Assembly (NCBI GenBank): GCA_018873245.2
Contig: JAEMBT020000003.1
Coordinates: 8,637,843 to 8,701,842 of the forward strand
DNA length: 64,000 bases
Direction of reading: 5' to 3'
From: Archegozetes longisetosus
Lineage: Eukaryota > Arthropoda > Arachnida > Sarcoptiformes > Trhypochthoniidae
The position numbers were made by a program, and so were the translations under genes. Positions within the stretch are counted from its first letter, which is position 1. Every line of letters begins with the position of its first letter. Of this stretch, positions 41,680 through 57,822 are shown piece by piece. Under the pieces are notes generated by a model, which worked only from the letters and a program-made list of their open reading frames with translations, searched no databases and was not told the origin of the DNA.

Positions 41680-43991
41680 GTAAGATAAATGTTTTTCTAT
41701 TCATCTCTCTTAAAAATCATATTTTGTTTGACTGACTAGAAATTAATTTTCCAAATTTGAATAAATTTACTTTGCGTTAGAGTTCTTGAGAAGTGGTTTT
41801 AATCAATAAATTATTATGTTTATTGAGATAAAAATTTTTTATTAATATTTTATAGTGATTTATTGATCCTTGAAGGGCTTTGATTTAGATGATGGAAAGT
41901 ATGTTATAAGTATGTTATAAACTATGCTATCAACCAGTTAAGGCGGTCTCTCCAAATCCAAAAATGACTCGTTAGCAAATTTCTCTTCAAAAACTAATCA
42001 TAATTTTATGTACGCCTTTCATTCCTTTTCATAATACTCTTGCTAACTATCCTAAACTCTACTTTCATTAATCTCTTACTCTTATATATCTTATGTTTAG
42101 ACTACTTTTCACATGAGGAGTTAAGTTAAACAAAAATTTATATTTAAACAAAAATATAAGTTATAATTTAAGAGCAACTCATATTTGGGACGATTTACAA
42201 GGATCTGAACTTAATATGAAATTAATTAAAACACTTGTTTTTGCTTTGAAAATCAACAGAAATGAACTAACTTTCAAATGTGGTCACTGAATGAGCAAAC
42301 CTTCGGACCAAAATAACTTATATAAAGTTACACAATAACTAAGTGAGACAAATATTTTGCAAGTAATAAAAAGTTAAAAATATAACTTCACAATTGGACA
42401 TGGGCTGTTATTTTTAGAAAATACTCAATATTATTAACAGTTGAAAAGAGAAACGCGTAAAATTAAAAAATATATTATTTAGGTTTTTCCCAAACAAATG
42501 TCCAAATTAACTCCAATTATTGTTTAATAAACTTTTATGGCTTTCGCTTCACACGTACCACAAGCTTCAAATCATTTTATATCCATTAATGGCTTGCAAC
42601 TCTTTTTAGATAACTTACTAATAATGAAAGTTTGATAAAATAAATCAATTGAATTAATTTTTGGAAAACCGAAAACTATAACCAAGCCAAAGCTGAAGCC
42701 TGTTTCAAATGGGAAACTTCGTAGTTTTCAGTTTGATTGAAAGAAATGATAATTTATAATTTGAGAACTTCATTGACGCTAAATGTTTTTAAATGTTCAT
42801 CTAATTGGGATTTGGTTAAATTATCAGCAAATTTATATATTGATTATGTAATAAACTAAATTTGAAAATAGATAATTAAAGGTTAGTGTACGGCTTACTA
42901 CTAGATATGTTCTAGACGAGTCACAAAATAGCTTTTTTTGCCAATATTTAAAAGATTCTACAAATTGATTGCTAAATTACTTTTTGGCCTCGAGCCTTCT
43001 TACTCAACCGATCCTATGATGACCACAATAACTGAAAAATCAGCTAATAGCCAGCAAATTAACATTCAGACGGAGTAATTATCACTGAACCGAAAAATTT
43101 AACTCATAATAGCTAGATGTTTTTGGTAAACACATATATTAAAAAATTAGCTATGAGAACAAATTTTGAAAAGATTTTTTTGAGTTTGCAAATTATTAGT
43201 AGTTATAATATTTGTGAGGTATAATCGATTTATAGTTTTGTAGGATTAGAGCTAGTTTCGCAAAATCATAACTGTTTAATATTACATTAATGTAAGTTTA
43301 ATAAACTTCTTATCAGTATTATTATAGAATCTCTTTGTATAAGTTATATTTAATTATATCATATAAAGTGGTTCTATTTTTTCAGTACCAACAATCCATA
43401 ACTTATTTATAGATTTTTTCCTTAAATTTTTCAAACGTTTAACGAGTTAATTATTATTTTACGAACGCCTTTGATTTAATTGCAGGTCTTAAGTGACTAA
43501 GACATTTTCGCAAATCTTTTCACAACAGATTTGATCCTAATTGCTATTTAAAGTTTCAAATTTGTAGCCTAAAGGATTCATGAAAATTCAACCGATAACT
43601 TAAACTCTATATTGAAGATTCAAGATTTACAGCAAAAATGGTTATATAGAATTCGTTAAACACTATTTAATACCAAACTTTATGAAAGTTGGAAGTGATT
43701 GATTTTATTATTAATTTTTAATGGAACTGAATTAGCTTAGAGAAATTTGAAATATTTCAATGAAAGTGCTCAGCAAATATTTTGAATAATGGAAAACTCA
43801 CATTTATTTTTTCTTATTGATATAATTAAGATAAAATATATTTCATTTTTTAACAGAAAAATAAATAAAAAATTTATTAACTGAGGAAAGATTAACAAAA
43901 TTAATTAACGAATATTTCGAGAGTAAAACTAATACAAGATTAAAAGTTAAGACTTGAAATTAGCCTTAAGATAATGTGTAAAAATTTGTTT

Positions 43992-43995
<4 letters not shown>

Positions 43996-44027
<32 letters not shown>
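43996..44027. repeat. (CT)n microsatellite
   Basis: A pure dinucleotide run of about 32 bp within the KLF B intron. Confidence 0.95.
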
Positions 44028-44030
<3 letters not shown>

Positions 44031-45682
44031 GTGTCTCGTCGTTCAACAGTTAATAACCATAAGCTAAGAATCCGGTAGAGAATTATGTTCTCAAAATTTT
44101 GAGTGAAACTAATTGATTAGCTAAACTCTTATGATCGACTTGTATTTAATTAATTTCAAATATGAGTTATCATCAAATTTATAGCTTTAAAAACATAGAA
44201 GTCTATGAAATAAAGAAGAGAATTGGCAATACCAGAAGTTAGAAATAGCTTACTCATTAATGGATGAAAACTTTAGTGTCTCAATTATTTATTTGATTTA
44301 ATAAATGAACTAGTTTTCAAATTAATATGAACAAAGTTTAATCAGTATCTCATGATAAAGCTAAATCTTTTCGAGTTTCTATCCAGCTTAACAGATAATT
44401 CATTTGGTTTTAACTTTTTATTAATTACTCAACAATGAATTGAAAATGCTTTGTATTAGTTATTCATTTTTCGTGGCTTCAGCAGTATTTAAAAAAAACA
44501 TAAAACTTAAGCTCTACTAACGCAAAATTTCGAAAGTCAGTCAACTATAACTCTGCAAAGGGCTTGAATTGATGGAAGAATCGCATTAGGGGTTTATTTT
44601 ATTCATGCAGCGAATTCTAATTGAAATCTGTTATAAGTTTGCATGAATTATGTTTGAGTCAACTTTCGATTTAATTGTCAATTAATCAGTTCTGACTCAA
44701 CTCAATTTTGTAAATTCTATGCAAACCGAATCTAGTTACTGGGATAAAGTATTATAGGGGTGTCAAACTCAGGTTTCTCAACTTTATGAATCTTTTTTTC
44801 TTTGATTTCATGTTGAGATGAACGCATTACTCAGTTTTGTTTAGCATTTCAGAACACTTTTTCAATGTGTGATACAGTTCTCAAAAGTCCAAATTGATGT
44901 GCACTTTTCACTCTTAAGATAAAAAATATGCAAAATGCTAATCCATTTTTTTGAGAAATCCCAATTCTTCAGATTCTCATACAAACATTTGTTAACCAAT
45001 TGGCTTGAATGAATAAAGATGACTATTCTTTTAATTCGAAATAGCATTTTTATAACATTTATCTTGAAGGCTATGTAGTTATCTAAAGCTTCTACTACTC
45101 TACCCAAAAAACATTCATTAATTTGAAGACTATTAAATTCACAAGAATTGATTGAACGAAGTTTATCAAAATAAATCTTGGATTGTGTGAAATGAATTAA
45201 AAATATTTGGAAACTCAAAAATTAGTTTCTTCTGAATATGTAATATTGTAGCCTTGGGACAAATCTTGTTTTGTACTCTATATACTAAAGGCTGAATTTT
45301 TTCTCTTATTAGATCATATTAAGTTATTTTTTAAAAATAAAATTTCTATAAACTTCAAAAGTTGATCGCACATATAGCCTGAAAAGAGATCAGTTACTCA
45401 GAGAGGCATAACAAGTGAGTGAGACTAAGATTATAGCTAAGAAGTGAGCTTTGATCAGAAATAGTTGTATCAGCAATATTCTTACCACAACAAAAGTAGG
45501 TCTGTTCCTGATGGACAGTTGTTTCCTTAATATTTATTAGATTATATTTCTGTATTTTCGTCATATTTATTATTCATAAAATGTTTTAACAGTCTATTAT
45601 AACATATTTTTAATGCTACCTTAACTAAATCCTAACAAATGAATAATCAATAGATTGTTATAGTCCGCATCATATTTGATAA

Positions 45683-45718
45683 CTTATTTGAATTTCTTAT
45701 CTTATTTGAATTTCTTAT
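45683..45718. repeat. 18-bp perfect direct duplication
   Basis: CTTATTTGAATTTCTTAT occurs twice back to back without a mismatch, suggesting a recent slippage event. Confidence 0.9.
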
Positions 45719-48700
45719 GACAAGTTCTAAATTTGTAAGCGCCAGTTCATGAACCATATATGTCAGAATAGTTGCATTATTCTTGGCTTAAAGTTAACAT
45801 GAAATATTCAAACATTTACTTAGCTAATTAGCAATTATTTAATTTGTTGTTTATATAATCAGTCAATTGAATAGCTATTTTAGTTGACAGATGTTAGTAT
45901 TTGTTGTTTGATCAGACAGCGTTCACTCAACTTTGACCAAAAACTTGGCATAAGTTATATAAGATATTTGATGCTCACAAGTGCAAAATAATCACAATTA
46001 TTGCCGTTATTTGTTATGGGAATATGAGTCGAAAATCAAATCGGCTGCAACTAATTTGGCTAAAACTGATTATTAAATAGTGCTGAATCACACTCACACT
46101 GCATGTACCACACTATCTATTTCTCAAATAACTATCATGTCAATTATGACAAACCAGATCAAAGTACTTCGGCAGCTGAAGAACTAGGAAAAGAGTAGTC
46201 GTTTTCTAAACTAACAATGAAACTACTGTTGAAAAACTAGTAAAGAAGTTTATTCAACACACCATTCCTTTCATTGAATGCGCTTCAAGTTAAAGACAAA
46301 ATTAGCTTAAATAAGAGATAAATAAATATAAACTTAAGTGAATACTAGTAGCAAAGAATCAATATCTTTGAAAATTGATTTTCTGATTAAGTCTGGCATC
46401 CATTACAATAATTATAAAAATAAATGATTGGCAGGAGAGTTTCAAATAAATTTTCCATTTAAATAAATTATATGAAAATTGAATTGTTCAACCGAAGTTA
46501 TACGAAGTTATAATGAATTTAGAGGAGAAGTAGTGATTTAAACGTTTTTGGAAATTTATCATATGAAAAACTGAATAACCCTATATACGAATAGAGCATC
46601 TGAAATAAAGAGAAAATTGCGTTTCGTAATCCAAGCATTAGTTCAATTTCGCTGTCGACCTACTTAGCAAAACAGTTGCAACAAAATCAGCCTCAGGCCA
46701 TTAATATATATTTTTTCTATGTATCGTATTTGAAAATCTACACTATACTCAACCGTTCAACATTAAACTTATTCTTCATTTTCTATGACTAATATATTTT
46801 TCTTTTTAATTTATTTTCTCATAAACATTCACTAAAATAAGTTGAAAACAGAGTATATTGAAGAAATTTTTTCTGTTTAAGCTTCCATATGAACGGCCAC
46901 ACACTTTGATATGAAACTTCAAGATTCATTAAAATTGTCAGAAACCAAATGTTTTATGTTGAAGATTAATAAATTCTATTCTGAAGTTTAGTCCGATTTA
47001 AGTAGAGGTAGGGTAAATTGAAAAAGTATGAAAAAATCTAAGATATATACTTGATGTATAGCACTAAAGAGGATTGCACAAGCGTAATGAATGCTTTACA
47101 GGTAAGTATATAGCTTGAAGAGGTTGTCCAAATTTCTCCAATCAACTGTATATCGAAAACGAGTGTTAGAAAATTGCAGCACAAGCTAACTGTAACAGAA
47201 AGAGCAAGACAATTTTTTTAAAAAAGTTTATTAACTGATAAAAAGAACCATTAATGGTGTGACAGTTATTTTGGAAAATTTATAGATTGAATAATCTATA
47301 AACTATTTTCTCTGGTGTTTGATTTGCTTGACAAACAATAGTATATTTGCTAATAATTCGACAGCCCGCTAACTATTTTAATTATTCAGTTTATATTTCT
47401 TTCATGATCTCTAACTGTATAATTGGATCGACAAACAAAATCATTGATGCACTCAATTTTCAGAGTATACGAGACATTAAAAGTTATAAATGCATTGGAT
47501 AGCAATTTATTTGTTGTTAATAGCTTTGGGGCCCTTTTTGAAATGTTGATAACATATTTTCCACGATTTTTAATACTGCTTTAAATGATTGTCTTGAAGA
47601 CTCTCTGTCGCAAACTTTTGATAGCGTACTGAAGAGAAAAAGCTATTTTAAAAGATTTGAAAACGCTTTTTTCTGGGTATCTAATACTAAACTTAAATAG
47701 TGAATCGCGTGGGTTTCAAATTAACTAAATTATATAGTTTTCAAAGTCCTAATAAGGTTATGATTCGACGTTTGAAGTGCTTCAAAGTTGACTTCTAAAG
47801 CTTCAACTGAAGTTTTATTAACTTGTTTTCGATATCTATTAAGCGATAGATAAAAATCTTTGGAAAAATTTAAGTCATGTTAATGCTAACCAAAAGCTAT
47901 TAATTCATATATTGAAGTAATAAATGGTAAAACTTTCAGCCCTGGAAATTTTTTATCGATTTAATATTAATCTAATTAGCGTTACGGACAGCAATTAAGC
48001 CGAAAAATTTATAAACAGTTTATACCAAAAAAGTTGATTTTAACAAAAAAAATATTAATTCGTGTTCACCAGTCAAGTGCGTTCAGTGAATATTAATAAT
48101 CAAAAGCACTTTAATGAAAGGCAACTTCGCAAATGGTAGATAGGAAACAAGTAGAAACTCATTGGATAGCATTTTCATTGGATTATAAGTTTAGCTCGGG
48201 GTTATTCTTCAGGCTATCAATTTGGTATGTACTGATAGTAGTTTGAAATGTTCAGCCATATTTAGTGATAGAATAACCGATATAATAAGTTTGATACTCA
48301 AGTCATAGTTATAAAGTTATATCGAGCACGAGGCAAATGGAGCGGATAATATCCTCTTGACATTTTCAAACCTCCAATTTATGATCATTAAACAATAGAG
48401 AATTACATTACAGACATCATATATTAGCTCTTATCAGGTGTATTTTGACCCGATTTTGCTCACTTTTGATTCCTTTGTTTTTCTATACAAAAGTAAAACT
48501 CTCCAAATCTTAATTATTGGTTTGGTATGATTTACCAAAATTATAATAAAGAAATTATTCTTAGATTTCGAATCAATTAATTTATATTTTATACACTATT
48601 GATATAGTTGTTAATCTGAAATCTCACTTTCCAATAAGTGAAAACCGGATTTCAATTGATGAAGAGCTCTATTTAAAAAAAAGTAGAAGAGTAACATTAT

Positions 48701-49512
48701 AGAGTATAAACATTGTTTTAATGACATTCTCTAATTTGACCAAACTTAATAGAGATTGATTTATCAAAATGGGGAAATAGTAATTCGTGCGCTAGTTTTA
48801 CTATCGCTCAACTTAAACGATTGCTTACACTCTGAGCTATCTATTAATGAAATAGAAAACTATCTCCAAAATTAGCTTGTTTTTCACTTGAAATTTGTTT
48901 TCAATACCCAAATCAACATTTATGGTTGTTTTTGGTACCGAATAAGTTTAGGAATAGTTTTGCGATGAACTGAACAGATAGGAATTTATGCTACGATTAA
49001 AAAGACTAACTAGTAATGAAATATTTTGTTTTTAATCATTTTTTGCTATTTACTCAACGGTGTTCTCAACTAAAGGCTTTTTAAAATTGAGAGAATATTT
49101 ATCTGTCAGTCAAGCATTTTAAAGGATAATTTATTAGGAAAAATGAATTTCTCTGGCATGACATGTAGAACAAGAGATAATAGAGATTTCGATCGTCTTT
49201 ATTTTGACAACTAATTGTATTTATAATTAGGTTATAAATTATTATAGAAAACCTACTAAAACTAAGTCTATCCTCAAGTTTGGGATACGCTTTAGCATTA
49301 ATCTAGTTTCAAATGAACTCATTGAACATTAATGGCGATGTGAAAAATAAACAGTCGCAGCTTTTATCCTTTGCCATCAGCACAATCTTAAACTCAAATA
49401 CTAAAGCAGATAAGATTTAATAATAACAATAATTACAATTAAAATGATTTATTTCATATATGATTATTATTTATAATACTGTTACACGATTTTTATCTTC
49501 CTCTGAGATATA

Positions 49513-49669
49513 AAGTCATACTCTGATATAGTCAATCCAGCAGTAGGGACCCAAGAGTCTGGACCTAACACATTCCTTTCAACTAACATCAACTCCTTTA
49601 TAGTGAAACCTTGTCATAATCAGTATTGATTGTCAATTGCCAGCGATTCATTATATTGAAGTACTACTG
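49513..49669. mobile_element. pogo/Tigger-like MITE copy 1, in KLF B intron
   Basis: The right end, ATTCATTATATTGAAGTACTACTG, is followed by TA and aligns to the right terminal repeat of copy 2 at 53.3 kb. The left end, AAGTCATACTCTGATATAGTC, preceded by TA, aligns to the left repeat of copy 2, with the first C changed to A. Internally, CTCCTTTATAGTGAAACCTT matches CCTGTTTATAGTCAAACCTC of copy 2. CAGT/ACTG ends with TA target duplication are typical of the Tc1-mariner/pogo group. At 157 bp it is far too short to code. Confidence 0.65.
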
Positions 49670-49874
49670 TATCTATTTCTATTGTAATACATTGCAAATG
49701 TTTAATCAGTTAGTGTAGTAGTTTTCAATCAGTATTGGTATTAATTAAAATTGATTATTATGTATTGATGTCACTTTTGGTACTAAATTGAATCAAAAAT
49801 AAAATGTTTAATGAAGTTACAATATTGAGAGTATTAAAAACAATGAAACCCTATATGCAAAGTAAACTAAATGA

Positions 49875-51290
<1,416 letters not shown>

Positions 51291-51400
51291 ATAGGATTAT
51301 AGGCAAAGTTCAATATTGTAATTAAAATAATAGAGTTAATTGAGATTATCTTAATTAAAATAATATATATATATAAGTAATAAAATAATGAAATACAATG
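51291..51400 (+). other. Probable 3' UTR start of KLF gene B with AATAAA at 51,379-51,384
   Basis: The first canonical AATAAA lies about 90 bp after the stop. A transcript ending here would have a very short 3' UTR, so a later signal may be used. Inferred from the motif only. Confidence 0.35.
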
Positions 51401-53204
51401 ATGATAAAGGAATGTGTGCCTGAGCGATTCTGGTTTTAATATAAATTATAGGGTCCCCTAGTCTTGCTCTTAATACAAATTAGATGAAACCTCTATTAAT
51501 TAACAGTGAATTGATTAAATGCAAACAACAATAATGAAAGTCAAAAAACTAAAAAAGATAAACTATGCAAAAGTGAGCACAAGAAAGTGTAACATTGCTG
51601 ACAAGTTGACTGATTCATTGTGTATGCATTATTGGTCACACCGTGGCCTAAATTGCGAGTCATGCAAAACAATGATAACTCAATTCTAACTTCAATACAA
51701 GACTTATTCTCATATAATGTCGCAAACATGTCATGATTGTAATCCTAAATATTTGATGACTTTCATCGATATAATAGCGTCTGAATAACTAAATAGTTTA
51801 GAGAAAGAGTAGAAACTAAATTGAAATACAGAGCCTTTTCTAAGACCGACGTAATTACTTAAGAGAGTATTAAATTTAATAACATTAAAGATAAAAAGTA
51901 TATTTGAACTGAAGCACGAACATAAGTAGACCGTAAGATTGGTCTTAACTGTTTGTTATAAATTGAAAAGAAAATTATATTCAATAAAAATTATAACGTT
52001 CAACTCTTCTTAACAGAGGGAATGTCTGTATTGAAATGTTGCAAACACTGAACTTTGGTGCCATTCCCTTTCACTCTATTGTATTGTATACTAAATAGAA
52101 GAATACATTATTAATTAGCATCAATTATATATTGATTTTACCTTAAATATTACACAATGAACAGCATTACAGAAAACGAATCTACCAAAACAGCAGTAAT
52201 TAACTTATATATGTATTTAAAGCATATTAATTGTCCAATTCTTATATTATTATCATTTTGAACGAATTTTCTTTTATCATTCAATTGTTGTTATTGGGTT
52301 CAGATTATAAGTTATATGAGCTCTCAGTTTGTATCTAATTATTAAGTAAAGTAATGGTCAAACGTTTTTAAACAAATTAATTGTCAACTCTTCATTTGAG
52401 TCTAACATTGCGACTGAAAAAAAAGTACATTTGATTAAATCTTACAAATCTTATAACATAGTCATTATTGTAAAAGTTTGTTTATTTTTATTGTATAGCA
52501 TTTGAAAGAGAAAATTTTAAAAATACATATGTAGAAAATTTCTATTGTATTATATATCCATTTAAAGTACATTAATTTACAAAACAAATTGTCGAATAAA
52601 AATATCAGTGCAAATTGCAAATTCTTCCTTAAATTCACTTAATTAATTAATTAATTAATTAATTACGAGTAAGTTATCCCGACTTGAGCTTATTTTTCAA
52701 TCTTTGTCAACCATTTGCATCCAATATGTGTAATTATAATGATTAATACAGATTTATTCTTTTACAAAACGCTCACTCAGCGAACACTTTTGATTAAATA
52801 TGCGTAAGATAGGGAACAATTTTCTGATCTTTTCTCTAATCAGCTATTATTTCTTGGCAAAGACTAAGACATTCAATGTATTATTGATAAGGAATTATGA
52901 AAATGTTGGAATCGCGCCACAAAACCTTCGAGTTTTTTAATAATAGCTATTCAGATATTGGCATTAGAATGTTGTGTGAATGAGGAACGAACAAACTTGG
53001 AATAAATAAGTGCTTTATTTCGTTAGGTAATTGACGGGCAGAAAGATTTAGAAGGCCGACGAACGCATACTATATTTTAGTCGTTTCATTCCGATTCCCC
53101 CTAAAATGCAGATCACGTATCACTAGTTTATAATATATTGATGTTCAAGACCATCTTAGCCATTCCTCTGCTTGAGCCTTCTCATTGTTGATACATTAAT
53201 ATTA
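51401..53204. other. Non-coding 3' flank of KLF gene B
   Basis: AT-rich with no supportable gene. It contains a (TTAA)n microsatellite at about 52,639-52,665. Confidence 0.6.
52639..52665. repeat. (TTAA)n microsatellite
   Basis: A self-complementary tetranucleotide run of about 27 bp. Confidence 0.95.
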
Positions 53205-53206
53205 TA

Positions 53207-53378
53207 CAGTCATATCTCCATATAGTCACTTTCTTTTTAGTCAATCTCCGATATAGTCAATGCACTTATTTAGTTCCTACATACTATTCACCTAATGATT
53301 ACCTGTTTATAGTCAAACCTCTTTATAGTTGAAGCGAATTATCAGTCTCTAACCATTCACTATATAGAGGTACAACTG
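53207..53378. mobile_element. pogo/Tigger-like MITE copy 2 with TIRs and TA duplication
   Basis: The 172-bp element starts CAGTCATATCTCCATATAGT and ends with ACTATATAGAGGTACAACTG. The ends are imperfect inverted repeats differing by a few transitions. TA dinucleotides flank both ends (53,205-53,206 and 53,379-53,380). Several internal TATAGTCAA words repeat the subterminal motif in both orientations. This matches non-autonomous elements mobilised by pogo/Tigger-type (Tc1-mariner) transposases. No coding capacity. Confidence 0.8.
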
Positions 53379-56300
53379 TATACAGGCTTGCATTCACTAT
53401 TAAATACCATTTAAATAACATTGGAGTTATTAAAATGGCAACCAGTTTAATATTAACCGCTGCAGGTCAGGGATTTGATCTTTTGTGCTAAACATAAACT
53501 CAGAATCGAAATCAAGTAATGGGGGAGACAGGAGAGAGACTTAAGAGAGAGGCTTGGAAGAGGGATTTGAAAAAGACTTGAGGGAGAATTGAGAGGGTTT
53601 TTAGAAACAATGTTATAGCTTAAAATCTGATTAGAGCCTTTAGAAAGTGATGGAGTAATGTGCTTAAGCGGTTGTTTCATAACGTCAAGTGCGACCATGT
53701 AGTGTGAAAAATAAGCATTATTCACAATGAATTTACAGAGTTTTTCAAATGATTTTACAGTTTTCAAAACATTCATTTAATTGAACTCCTAAATCGTGCC
53801 CAAACGCCAGTGCCAGCATTGAAAGTGTTGCCAAGGACTGGACTCAAGCAATAATTTCTTCCATTAATTTCTTTAATATAGATAAGGAAATAATGAGAGC
53901 TTAATAAGTACGTGAAAAATATCGCTATTAACCAAACGATTAGAGCTTTGATTAGATGGGGTTTTGCTTAAAATATAAGTTTTATGCATTTGTTCAATTG
54001 ATTGCTCAATAGAGCGCGACTAATAGCAAATTCTTAGCTATGAAGCAATTATTTAATGCTCATTATTGTTCATATTTATCCATAAGCTATAATTGTATTC
54101 ATATTACTCCTATTAAAGTCAATTTATAATTTGCAAATATTTGGCCAAATGAACCGAACTATTTGTCATTAAACACCTTAAGCTCGTAATGTTTATTATA
54201 GAAAACATTAAATTGCTATTAGATGAAAGTGTTATGAAAGAATTTGTTTCACACAATTCCACCTCTGCATAGGCACTTATGAAAAGATTTTCAATTTTTT
54301 AACAATTAATCATTATTCATGATATCATTCAGTTATTATATATTCAGCTTAAGATAAATGAGTTAGAAATCAAAACAAATAGCTTTTTGAGTGAATACTT
54401 AATAGTTTGAGAAATATTTGTAATAAACTGAAAGCTTAATCAGCCATAAATTTGGTTTAATCATTTGAACTTATCCTGATCAGCCTACTAAATACGATAT
54501 GAACGCTTTTGCTAGAAAATCTTCACCTGAAAACCCATTACAATATCACATAACTTGTAATCAGATATAAATGTGAAACTTATAATTAAGAGCAAAAGAC
54601 TTCTCGAAGCTAAAGGCAAAGAAGAATAAGGAAAGGCAGTTGGAATAAAATTATGAAAATTAAAATCATTCGCAATGCGACAAATAAGTTGAAGTTGGTA
54701 AAAAACCAAGCAATTTACTATGGGAAAAAATGATTTTTATAGATATTAAAATTCAAGCTTCTTTCTCTTAGATACAGGTTATTTGACGGCAAATTTTTAC
54801 TCAAATTATTAATATAAGAACCCAAACTTTCTTATCCAAGGTATAAGTTAATATAAAAAACATTTAAATTCAAATTATTTGAATGCAGTCCAAAACTTTA
54901 TCCCTCTAATAGAAAATTGATGTTTACTCGATTGGAATAATTCTCTGATATTCAAGATAAATGTCTGACGAGAATTAAATTTAAATTTAAAATTAATCAA
55001 ATTTAAAGGACAAGATAAAGGCAAACTGGTATAATCAGTGAAATAGCAGTTCATATCTGAGTCGTGCTTTTAGTTACCAGAAGCTTAGTACTGAAGTGTA
55101 AATTCAGCTTAATTTGTCACCTTTGAACTTAACAAAGTCACACTCTCGACACAACTTTTGCATTTGAAATACTTGTCATATTCTAATGATTACAATGACA
55201 TTGCATCTAATAGGTGTTGGAGAATATTGAATAACTGTCATCTCACTGGAGACACAATATATAGAAACTGTGAAAATCACAGCTAAATAAATATTAATCA
55301 GTAATTTATGAGAAACTCTCAAATTGATAAAAAGCAAATATGTTTCATTTGCTAGACTATCAAATTTTGAGTGCAACTTTAATGAGTTCAACACTCTATA
55401 ACTTACAAAGGTTATGAGCAGCGAATCTATAACTTTTGCGCTTCTGTGTCATGTATACAACCTAGGCAATTTATACAATCAAGTTTTACAAATTTATTTT
55501 ATTCAATCACTGACTTTCTCGACATGCTTAGAAACCGTCATCATATAGAAGTCATTTTATCAGTTGCGAGAATAGTAAACTAAAACATTACATATTAATT
55601 CACTTAGAATTATCAAAAATAAATTTAAAAATTCAGCCTTTCGGCTTGAGACACAACAAAACGGTAGTCAGTCAAAACCTGACTTACAATCAGAATTTCA
55701 ACTTTTCCTCAGACAAATTAATTGTCAAATAGTTTGTTTCTTGAATTTAATGAAGATTATTTTTGATTTTAGATGTTTGAAAAACCATATAAACATATTT
55801 AACGTGACAACAATCACAAAGCACTAAGATGAAATAACTATAAAATTAACTTTACTAAAAGAATATTTGTTTCAAACGTGTCATGAATGACAAACACTAT
55901 TTATGTCTGATGTTGAGCTCAAATCAATTTATATTAAATGCAATAAAATGAAATTACATTTGAAAAAGAGCAAAATATGAAAAAAAGATAACTTATAATT
56001 ACGCTAAGCATAAAAATCTTCTACTTCAATAACTTTGAAAACAAATTGACGATAAGAATTGTTCAGGTAAATACTAAAACGCAGATACAGTGAAATTAAA
56101 TAAGAAAATTTATACTAAATACTCGCTTGAGTTAATTTCAATAAAATTCAAATCTTCTGACTTAATCTTGAAAAATAGAATTAAGACACGAACTATAATT
56201 CCTAACAAAGTCCTTAATCATGAAAATGCTTCATAAAAACTCTGCTCAACTAAAATCCATGTCTAGGAAAGAAAAAATAACAAAAATTAATCTGAATGAC

Positions 56301-57786
56301 AAAAATTTGCCCTCGCTTTATACTGAGAAGTAAAGAGTTAAAAATCCTATTTTAGTCTTTGATCTGTGTCTATAGACTCTTACGAATAAAAAAACAAGGG
56401 TTTAAGTCTAAATCCTCAAGTTGACTGACATTTTATGCACATAATTTTAGTTTTTTTGAATAAATTTCACTATTGAACCTACATTTACAATACAGCGGAG
56501 GTGTCGTAAAATTCTTATTTCTGAATCTTTTATCAACTCAACTTGGATATTAACCGTTGTCACAGTGCATAATCAGCAGCATACTTCTTAGGTTGAAGAT
56601 TAGCGATCAAATTTCAAACTGAATTTCACAAGTGATAAATAACTATTTTGATGACATTTTCTAAATGGCTTTTCAAGAAAGATGTGCCAAACCGTCTGAT
56701 TTGCATCTATTTGAAGTTTCAATTCAAACTTTGAATACAGCCAACTTGAAATTTTAGTTAAGAGCATTTTGAAAGCTTTTGCCTTTTAATCAGCAGTTTC
56801 ATTCAAATGTTGATCAGATTTTTATGAATTTACGTCATGTTTTTGAATGCGTGTATAAAAAGTGGAATATTTGAAGTATAATTCATATCAAAATTACCGA
56901 ATTATATAATTTTCATACTTGTTTAGGGCTTATCTTCATTCTTATTTAGGTAAGAAAATAGACTGAAGTTTTGATTGCTTGTGGGAAAATATCTTCAAAT
57001 GTAATCTTCATATGTAATAAAAGACATGCAACGAATGGCATCAGTCATTCTAATTTTGACTTTATTGATCTGTTTGATAAAATCGGATAAATTAAACTAA
57101 AGTGAAACGATATACTAAAGTAAACTAAAGTAAAGTAAACTAAACTAAACTTAAGTCTATGATGAAAGCATTTGATCAAGTTTTGTGCCAATATATTTTT
57201 AGAAACCTATTAAGAGATTTAATGATATAATGTAATTGAGATCTATCTGATTAAGAACTATTTCAAACACAACATGATATGCATCAGAGTTAAGCCAAAT
57301 TACATCGATTGAAGGCATCGAATTTTTTACTCTATTTATTTCGCTTAATTTTTACAATAAACCTCATCCAAGCATATCATTATTATTTTCATAATATTTT
57401 TTTTGTATTTCTTTAAAAGTATTTGTCGATTAGTTTGATTGAAAACAGAAAGTCTGAACTGATATTACATAACATCCATTAGTCGGTGTTTATCTATGGT
57501 ATCAACAAATTAGATTATTATTGAACTTTTTAATTTGCAAATATTGTTTTGTGCTAAGCTATCAAACCTCGAACTAATAATTTTTGAAAAATATCATTTC
57601 GGACTCAAGAAACAGATAGCTTTTTGAATGCAATAATCGATGCGATTTTATCTCAAAAATATTTTCTGTCCTGAATGGCATTATTGCGCATACATTTATT
57701 GACGATTACAGTTACTAATGGTTCTGCAAACCTTGGAAATAACTAGAATATAGAAACAGATTAAGTAAAAAATAAGGTTTTTCAGT

Positions 57787-57788
<2 letters not shown>

Positions 57789-57817
<29 letters not shown>
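57789..57817. repeat. (AG)n microsatellite
   Basis: A pure dinucleotide run in non-coding sequence. Confidence 0.95.

Positions 57818-57822
<5 letters not shown>

Noticed and set aside
44754..44790. hAT-like word AGGGGTGTCAAACTCA
   Set aside because: Too short, with no partner terminal repeat or target duplication, so it is not called as an element.
44862..45218. 118-codon minus-strand frame in the KLF B intron
   Set aside because: It starts at TTG, has no recognisable domain and has the composition expected of AT-rich intron sequence.
53453..53776. 107-codon minus-strand frame with an ATG
   Set aside because: Much of it comes from a GA-rich low-complexity stretch, and no domain, signal peptide or neighbouring exon is evident.
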